NCBI GenBank assembly: GCA_964593905.1
Contig: CAZQLE010000156.1
Span: 1 to 9,629 of the forward strand
Direction of reading: 5' to 3'
Source of the DNA: CAZQLE01 sp964593905
GTDB taxonomy: Bacteria > Chloroflexota > Anaerolineae > Anaerolineales > Anaerolineaceae
Length of the DNA stretch: 9,629 nucleotides
Of the stretch, positions 5,906 to 9,629 are shown piece by piece. Position numbers and translations under genes: made by a program. The notes below the pieces were generated by a model that was given only the letters and a program-made list of their open reading frames with translations, did no database searches and had not been told where the DNA came from. Positions within the stretch are counted from its first letter, which is position 1, and each line of letters starts with the position of its first letter.

Positions 5906-6416
5906 TTTTCTTTGCGCAGAAATGTCCGTCCGGGTCCATGGGCTGGCCGCAGTACGGGCAGGTCGGGCGCCCGCGGCCGGCCAATTCCAGACCCCAGCGC
6001 GCCATCACCCGAATCTGCGAACGGGTGCACCAGAAGCGCACCGTACGGGCATCATCGGGCTGCATGTCATCCAGTAAAACCTCGCGCACAATTAAGACGA
6101 CCACATCGCGATCTTCTTCATAAGCCAGGCCCAATTCACCGGCACGAAAGAGCGGATCGACCGGGGGTTGGATGCGCATCTTTTCTTCGTCATATTCACC
6201 CACCGCCTCCGGAAGATCTGGAAACCGCTCGGCGACTTCGGCCAAAAACTGCTCAACCCCGACCGAGAGGGTCTGAATTTGAATTTTCTCAACCACCAGG
6301 CTGATCGACTCGGTTTCCTTCCAACCTTGAATAAAAAAGGTGCGCTGACCGGGCTTGCCAATTGCATCAATGGTAATATGCGTGATTGGGTTAAGATCGA
6401 TTTCTTCAGGAGCCAT
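5889..6416 (-). CDS. DUF3090 family protein (TIGR03847-like) with C-terminal zinc ribbon
   Basis: A 175-residue protein of a conserved family without known function, usually encoded next to the SCO1664-family protein, as here. The N-terminal KPGQRTFFIQG (21-31) and the following SLVVEKIQIQTLSVGVEQFL segment (39-58) are typical, as is RFWCTRSQIRVMARWGLEL (127-145). The tail has PTCPYCGQPMDPDGHFCAKKNG (151-172 region): Cys153, Cys156, His165 and Cys167 form a probable zinc-binding knuckle. I chose the ATG at 6416 because GAAGGAGGG lies about 10 bases upstream and because homologues begin just before GxPGQRTF. The frame stays open to 6647, but that extension overlaps the end of murI, contains the promoter and resembles no protein. 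It overlaps the downstream gene by 17 bases. It probably acts as a partner of the kinase-like protein (inference). Confidence 0.85.
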   Translation of the reverse strand: MAPEEIDLNPITHITIDAIGKPGQRTFFIQGWKETESISLVVEKIQIQTLSVGVEQFLAEVAERFPDLPEAVGEYDEEKMRIQPPVDPLFRAGELGLAYEEDRDVVVLIVREVLLDDMQPDDARTVRFWCTRSQIRVMARWGLELAGRGRPTCPYCGQPMDPDGHFCAKKNGHKH

Positions 6417-6422
6417 AAAGAT

Positions 6423-6439
6423 ATGCCCTCCTTCGGCAT
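6423..6439 (-). promoter_or_regulatory. Ribosome binding site of the DUF3090 gene inside a hairpin loop
   Basis: On the - strand, ATGCC and GGCAT (5 bp) enclose the 7-base loop GAAGGAG, a near-perfect Shine-Dalgarno sequence, ending 6 bases before the ATG at 6416. Holding the site in a loop may display it to the ribosome or make initiation sensitive to a bound factor. The stem is short and could be chance. Confidence 0.4.
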
Positions 6440-6521
6440 GAACCTGGTTGCCTGTGTTACGTGTTGGTTTTGAGCAGCCGCACCCCACCAACGCGCAGAC
6501 AATATTTTTGAATAGATTCTT

Positions 6522-6530
6522 AGTATAACA
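6522..6530 (-). promoter_or_regulatory. Candidate extended -10 promoter for the DUF3090-SCO1664 operon
   Basis: Read on the - strand it is TGTTATACT: a TATACT -10 box with the extended -10 TG. No good -35 is visible. It lies about 70 bases beyond the murI stop codon and about 105 bases before the DUF3090 start, so this gene pair probably has its own transcript. Confidence 0.5.
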
Positions 6531-6569
6531 GAAATGATCCGCACCACTATGGCGCGGGTTATATATCGT

Positions 6570-6587
6570 CAGGGCTTTTGCGCCCTG
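6570..6587 (-). terminator. Weak hairpin after murI, possible transcript end
   Basis: CAGGGC and GCCCTG (6 bp) enclose a 6-base loop, starting 13 bases beyond the murI stop codon. The bases that follow on the - strand (ACGATATATAAC) are AT-rich but lack a T-run. The position suits a terminator between murI and the DUF3090 promoter; the structure is weak. Confidence 0.35.
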
Positions 6588-6600
6588 TTCTACCGTCACT

Positions 6601-7443
6601 TTATGCCAGAGATAAATCTGCGCCCACCCAAACAGCCTGCTCCACAACCGGGGCCTGGCTGAGCAGCACGGGCAGCACCTGTTGCAGCGCGGCAGGGTCG
6701 CCGGTGGTGATCAAACGCAGCGCAGCCGGGCCAGCCCCCGATAAAATCACCCGGTCCGGGTCTACACCCAGCAAACGGGCCGTCTGACGCGCCACCGCAG
6801 GGGCCGGGTCAATCACCCGCACCACCGCTGCGCCCGAATAAGCGTGAATCACATCTTCGATCAGGGGGATCACAAACGGATAGTGGGTGCAGCCCATCAC
6901 CACCGTATCAATTCCCCTGGCCAGCATGGGGTGCAGCGCCCGTTCCAAAATAACGCGCGTCGCAGGCCCGGTCAGGTCACCCCGCTCAATTTGCGCCACC
7001 AGACCCGGGCAGGTATCCTGCAGCACGGTCACCCCAGATGCAAAGCGTTCCACCACCGAGGCATATAATGCCCCCTGAAATGTCGCCGGGGTGGCCAGCA
7101 CGCCCACCACCCCGCTGTGGGTCTGTTCGGCAGCCGGTTTCACAGCCGGCTCCATACCCACAAAGGGCGTCTGGGGGAACACTGCCCGCAGATGGTGCAG
7201 CGCAGCCGCCGAGGCCGCGTTGCAGGCCACCACCACCAGCCCGGCGCCCTGTGCCAGCAAAAAGCGCGTCACCGCCTCAGAAAAGGCGCGCACTTCCTCC
7301 AGCGGGCGCGGGCCGTAAGGCACATGCGCCTGGTCGCCCAGATAAATCACATTCACCTCGGGCAGCAGCGCACGCAGGGCCCTTAAAACAGAAAGCCCGC
7401 CCACGCCCGAGTCAAATACTCCGATCGTCTGCGGAACTCTCAT
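6601..7443 (-). CDS. murI: Glutamate racemase
   Basis: A 280-residue cytosolic enzyme that interconverts L- and D-glutamate, supplying D-Glu for peptidoglycan by a cofactor-independent two-cysteine mechanism. Family motifs are all present: GVFDSGVGGLSVL (8-20) with Asp11 and Ser12, YLGDQAHVPYGPRP (34-47), the first catalytic Cys74 in VVACNAAS (71-78), and the second, Cys185, in VMGCTHYPF (182-190) with His187. The length fits the family (about 260-285). The residue after Cys-Asn is Ala76 where most homologues have Thr. The ATG at 7443 has CAGGAA about 8 bases upstream. Its start is 24 bases downstream of the C26 hydrolase stop codon, so the two are likely one operon. The presence of the gene argues for a peptidoglycan-containing cell. 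Confidence 0.95.
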   Translation of the reverse strand: MRVPQTIGVFDSGVGGLSVLRALRALLPEVNVIYLGDQAHVPYGPRPLEEVRAFSEAVTRFLLAQGAGLVVVACNAASAAALHHLRAVFPQTPFVGMEPAVKPAAEQTHSGVVGVLATPATFQGALYASVVERFASGVTVLQDTCPGLVAQIERGDLTGPATRVILERALHPMLARGIDTVVMGCTHYPFVIPLIEDVIHAYSGAAVVRVIDPAPAVARQTARLLGVDPDRVILSGAGPAALRLITTGDPAALQQVLPVLLSQAPVVEQAVWVGADLSLA

Positions 7444-7467
7444 CTTTAGTTTCCTGATAAAACTGGC

Positions 7468-8193
7468 TTAATGCCGCGCCGCACTCACCAACGCTTGAAA
7501 CAGCGCACGGTGTTCGGGCAAATGCTGCAAACTCTCGGGGTGCCACTGCACGGCGATGCCAAAAGGATGCTTTTCCAGTTCGACGGCTTCCACAATTCCA
7601 TCCGGGGCGTGGGCAACGGTCTTTAAACCGGGAGCCACCAGCTCAAGCGCCTGATGATGCAGGCTGTTAACCCCCACATCTTCACCGCCCAGAATTTCAG
7701 CCACATGGCTGCCCGCTTCAACCCGCACCCGGTGGGCCAGGTAACTGCGCGGAATGTTTGGGTACCAGTCGTGACGCAACGGATGGGGTGCCTGATCGGC
7801 GATATCGGTATACAGCGTACCGCCCAGGGCCACATTCACCACCTGAATGCCGCGGCAAATCGCCAGAAACGGCAGCCCGCTTTGCGCCGCCTGACGCACC
7901 AGAGCAATTTCAAACTCATCCCGCTGCGGGTCCACTTCATAAATGCGGGCATGATGGCGGCCGTTAAACCGGTTGGGGTCCACATCCGATCCACCGGTCA
8001 ACACCACACCATCCAAACGGGTCAACAGATCAGCAAGACGATCTGCCGGGGTGGCAGCGGTCAAAATCACCGGCACGGCTCCGGCCCCGATTACAGATTG
8101 AACATACGGGTTGGAAACCACATAGCTGATGCTGCCGTCTTCTTCACGAAAGTTACGGTAGCTGGTGATGCCAATCAATGGGGCTGTGGACAT
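7468..8193 (-). CDS. Class I glutamine amidotransferase-like hydrolase, peptidase C26 (gamma-glutamyl-GABA hydrolase type)
   Basis: A 241-residue cytosolic hydrolase that resembles PuuD-type gamma-glutamyl hydrolases, which split gamma-glutamyl amide bonds and release glutamate. Motifs: PLIGIT at the N-terminus (5-10), VVLTGGSDVDPNRF (63-76), the nucleophile elbow LAICRG (110-115) with Cys113, VNSLHHQAL (175-183), and AVQWHPE (214-220) with His218 and Glu220 completing the triad. The length fits the family (about 240-255). The ATG at 8193 is preferred because GGAGA lies about 8 bases upstream; a TTG 21 bases earlier (8214) is less likely. It lies directly upstream of murI. PuuD itself serves putrescine breakdown, but no other putrescine genes are visible, so the real substrate is open. 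Confidence 0.85.
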   Translation of the reverse strand: MSTAPLIGITSYRNFREEDGSISYVVSNPYVQSVIGAGAVPVILTAATPADRLADLLTRLDGVVLTGGSDVDPNRFNGRHHARIYEVDPQRDEFEIALVRQAAQSGLPFLAICRGIQVVNVALGGTLYTDIADQAPHPLRHDWYPNIPRSYLAHRVRVEAGSHVAEILGGEDVGVNSLHHQALELVAPGLKTVAHAPDGIVEAVELEKHPFGIAVQWHPESLQHLPEHRALFQALVSAARH

Positions 8194-8220
8194 AAGCAGG
8201 CTCTCCGGGAACAAGTAAGT

Positions 8221-8253
8221 AAAAAGGGCGCAACCTCGGCGCTGGTTGCACCC
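8221..8253 (-). terminator. Intrinsic terminator of rplS
   Basis: On the - strand, GGGTGCAACC (8253-8244) pairs with GGTTGCGCCC (8235-8226) over 10 bp with one G-T wobble, around the loop AGCGCCGA. TTTTT (8225-8221) and then ACTTACTT follow. This is a textbook Rho-independent terminator, 30 bases beyond the rplS stop codon and only 28 bases before the C26 hydrolase start codon. Confidence 0.9.
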
Positions 8254-8282
8254 TGGACAATGTCATCTCAGATAGAGACGAT

Positions 8283-8630
8283 TTAGAACTTCTGCTTGAG
8301 GCGGGCGCTCTTACCACTGCGGTCACGCAGGAAGTAAAGACGCGCGCGGCGGACCTGGCTGTGGCGTTCGACAACCACTTTGTCAATGCGCGGCGAACGG
8401 GACAGAAACGTGCGTTCGACGCCAATGCCGTTACTGGCAACGCGGCGCACAGTGAAAGTGGAGTTCGCACCATTGTTATGCACAAAAAGCACGGTACCCT
8501 TAAATTCCTGAACACGTTCTCGGTTGCCTTCTTTGATTTTGACATGCACACTAACACCATCGCCAGCGCGCAGATCATCGGGGATATTGGGGTTCTTAGG
8601 AGCCTCAACGGCTTTCAAAAGGTCGCTCAT
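8283..8630 (-). CDS. rplS: 50S ribosomal protein L19
   Basis: A 115-residue ribosomal protein located at the interface between the large and small subunits. It matches L19 along its entire length: LRAGDGVSVHVKIKEGNRER near the N-terminus, VQEFKGTVLF, NSTFTVRRVASNGIGVERTF in the centre, SPRIDKVVVERHSQVRRARL, YFLRD, and the basic tail ending in KSARLKQKF. The ATG at 8630 is chosen because AAGGA lies about 9-10 bases upstream; the in-frame TTG at 8639 would have no usable site. It has a promoter and structured leader upstream and a strong terminator downstream, so it looks mainly monocistronic, unlike the common rpsP-rimM-trmD-rplS arrangement. None of rpsP, rimM or trmD is in the window. Confidence 0.97.
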   Translation of the reverse strand: MSDLLKAVEAPKNPNIPDDLRAGDGVSVHVKIKEGNRERVQEFKGTVLFVHNNGANSTFTVRRVASNGIGVERTFLSRSPRIDKVVVERHSQVRRARLYFLRDRSGKSARLKQKF

Positions 8631-8654
8631 TGTTTCCAATCCTTACCTGAAATC

Positions 8655-8687
8655 TTGCAAATGATTGCAATCTCGCCCTTTCGGGCG
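8655..8687 (-). promoter_or_regulatory. Structured 5' leader of rplS, two hairpins
   Basis: On the - strand the first hairpin is CGCCC, GAAA, GGGCG (8687-8674), a 5-bp stem with a GNRA tetraloop. The second is TTGCAA, TCAT, TTGCAA (8670-8655), a 6-bp stem. Both fall between the predicted transcription start (about 8690) and the Shine-Dalgarno site (about 8644-8640). Some bacteria have an L19 leader used for autoregulation; I cannot show homology to it. Confidence 0.5.
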
Positions 8688-8696
8688 CGAGTGAAG

Positions 8697-8725
8697 ATTA
8701 TAACACGAGTTCCACAGGACGGCAA
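8697..8725 (-). promoter_or_regulatory. Promoter of rplS
   Basis: On the - strand: TTGCCG -35 (8725-8720), a 17-base spacer ending in the extended -10 bases TGT, and a perfect TATAAT -10 (8702-8697). The predicted start is near 8690, giving a leader of about 60 bases. It is the best promoter in the window, as expected for a ribosomal protein gene. A 10-base palindrome, TGGATATCCA (8731-8740), lies just upstream and may be chance. Confidence 0.8.
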
Positions 8726-8761
8726 GAAATTGGATATCCAGTTTTTGTGGCCGGCAAAGCT

Positions 8762-9629
8762 TCAATTTAACGTTGCTTTCAGCATCAGCGCCAGGTCTTC
8801 GGTAACGCCCGGAACCTGCATCAACGCCTCCACACTGGCATCCCGAATGTTCTGGATGTTGCCAAATTTCATTAACAGCGCCTTGCGCTTTACCGGGCCA
8901 ATGCCGGGAACTTTTTCAAGCTGCGAAGCCAGCCCCTCTTTGGTGCGCCGGTTGCGGTGGGCCGTGATGGCAAACCGGTGCGCCTCATCCCGAATGCGCT
9001 GCACCAGATACAACCCCTGCGAGTGGCGCGGCAGCATGATCGAAAGATCGCGACCGGGCACAAACAATTCTTCCTGCTGTTTGGCCAGCCCCACCACCGG
9101 AACACGCCCCAACAAATTAAAGCGCTCCAACACCGCCACCGCCCGGCCCAGTTGGCCTTTGCCGCCATCCACAATCAACAGATCGGGCAGCATGGCAAAA
9201 GACGGGTCGGGCTTTTCGCCCACCGCACTGGCCTCCTGCGCGCCCTGCCAGCGCCGCAGCCGGCGGGTGAGCACTTCTTCCATGCTGGCGAAATCATTGG
9301 GCCCTTCAACCGTTTGAATATTAAAGCGCCGGTAATACTGCTTGCGCGGCACGCCCTGTTCAAACACCACCATACTGCCCACCGCCGCCGTCCCCTGGGT
9401 GTTCGAGATATCGTAACACTCGATCCGGTTGGGCGGGGCCGACAGACCCAGAGCCTGCTGCAAATCGGCCAGCGATTCGCTTTGCTTGTTGGTGTCGGCT
9501 TCCCACTGCGATTTCAGCGCGCGCAGCGTTTCGACTGCGTTCTCGGTTGCCATTTGCATCAGCGCTTCCTGATCGCCGGTGCGCGGCACGGTCAGCTCGA
9601 CCTTAACCCCTGTGCGGCGCGTATTGAGC
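8762..9629 (-). CDS. uvrC: Excinuclease ABC subunit C, C-terminal part (N-terminus beyond window)
   Basis: The 288 visible residues are the C-terminal half of UvrC, the nuclease that makes both incisions around a lesion in nucleotide excision repair after UvrA and UvrB locate it. The frame stays open to the right edge (the first visible residues read LNTRRTGVKLEV), so the GIY-YIG nuclease domain and UvrB-binding part lie outside. The RNase H-like endonuclease domain is complete: IECYDISNTQG (Asp73), PNDFASM (Asp112), LLIVDGGKGQ (Asp154) and RDEAHRFA (His217), numbered from the first visible residue. A C-terminal helix-hairpin-helix pair follows: LEKVPGIGPVKRKALL and LMQVPGVTEDLALML. The TGA stop is 37 bases upstream of the rplS -35 box. 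No terminator is visible between the genes. Confidence 0.96.
   Translation of the reverse strand, partial: LNTRRTGVKVELTVPRTGDQEALMQMATENAVETLRALKSQWEADTNKQSESLADLQQALGLSAPPNRIECYDISNTQGTAAVGSMVVFEQGVPRKQYYRRFNIQTVEGPNDFASMEEVLTRRLRRWQGAQEASAVGEKPDPSFAMLPDLLIVDGGKGQLGRAVAVLERFNLLGRVPVVGLAKQQEELFVPGRDLSIMLPRHSQGLYLVQRIRDEAHRFAITAHRNRRTKEGLASQLEKVPGIGPVKRKALLMKFGNIQNIRDASVEALMQVPGVTEDLALMLKATLN

Noticed and set aside
6417..6647. N-terminal extension of the DUF3090 gene up to 6647
   Set aside because: It would overlap the murI end, cover the -10 box at 6522-6527, and adds sequence unlike the family, whereas the ATG at 6416 has a strong ribosome binding site.
8361..9317. 318-residue open frame on the + strand
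   Set aside because: It runs antisense across rplS, its promoter and uvrC, all of which are unmistakable genes, and shows no domain.

Overview
The window looks like chromosomal DNA of a free-living bacterium, most probably a member of the Chloroflexota (Anaerolineae-like). This is inferred from the GC-rich coding regions, strong Shine-Dalgarno sites, and the pairing of a SCO1664-family gene with a DUF3090-family gene, a pair best known from Actinobacteria. No 16S gene or other decisive marker is present, so the phylum is a judgement. There is no phage, insertion sequence with a transposase, CRISPR array, tRNA or rRNA in view.

Left part (1-1981, + strand): the C-terminal end of an ABC-transporter membrane subunit of the nucleoside/simple-sugar type is followed, 10 bases later, by an ADP-ribosylglycohydrolase-family protein. 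The pair looks like the tail of an operon for uptake and hydrolysis of a ribosyl compound. A 670-base gene-free stretch follows, packed with short palindromic repeats (island A).

Middle part (2612-4514): a SAM-dependent O-methyltransferase on the + strand converges, with only 6 bases between stop codons, on a lipoprotein with a transglutaminase-like C-terminal domain on the - strand. Upstream of the lipoprotein is a second repeat island (B, 4738-5100) that shares several blocks with island A in the same orientation, so the two-gene segment is flanked by direct repeats.

Right part (5147-9629, all - strand): read in the direction of transcription, the genes are uvrC (C-terminal part, cut by the window edge), rplS (ribosomal protein L19, with its own promoter, a structured leader and a clear intrinsic terminator), a peptidase C26 glutamine-amidotransferase-like hydrolase, murI (glutamate racemase), then a separate promoter driving DUF3090 and the overlapping SCO1664-family gene. 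The C26 and murI genes are 24 bases apart and plausibly linked through glutamate metabolism and peptidoglycan precursor supply. The DUF3090/SCO1664 pair is the least understood conserved module in the window.

Most genes are ordinary. The points most worth a second look are the paired repeat islands, the DUF3090/SCO1664 module, and the RNA structures around rplS.
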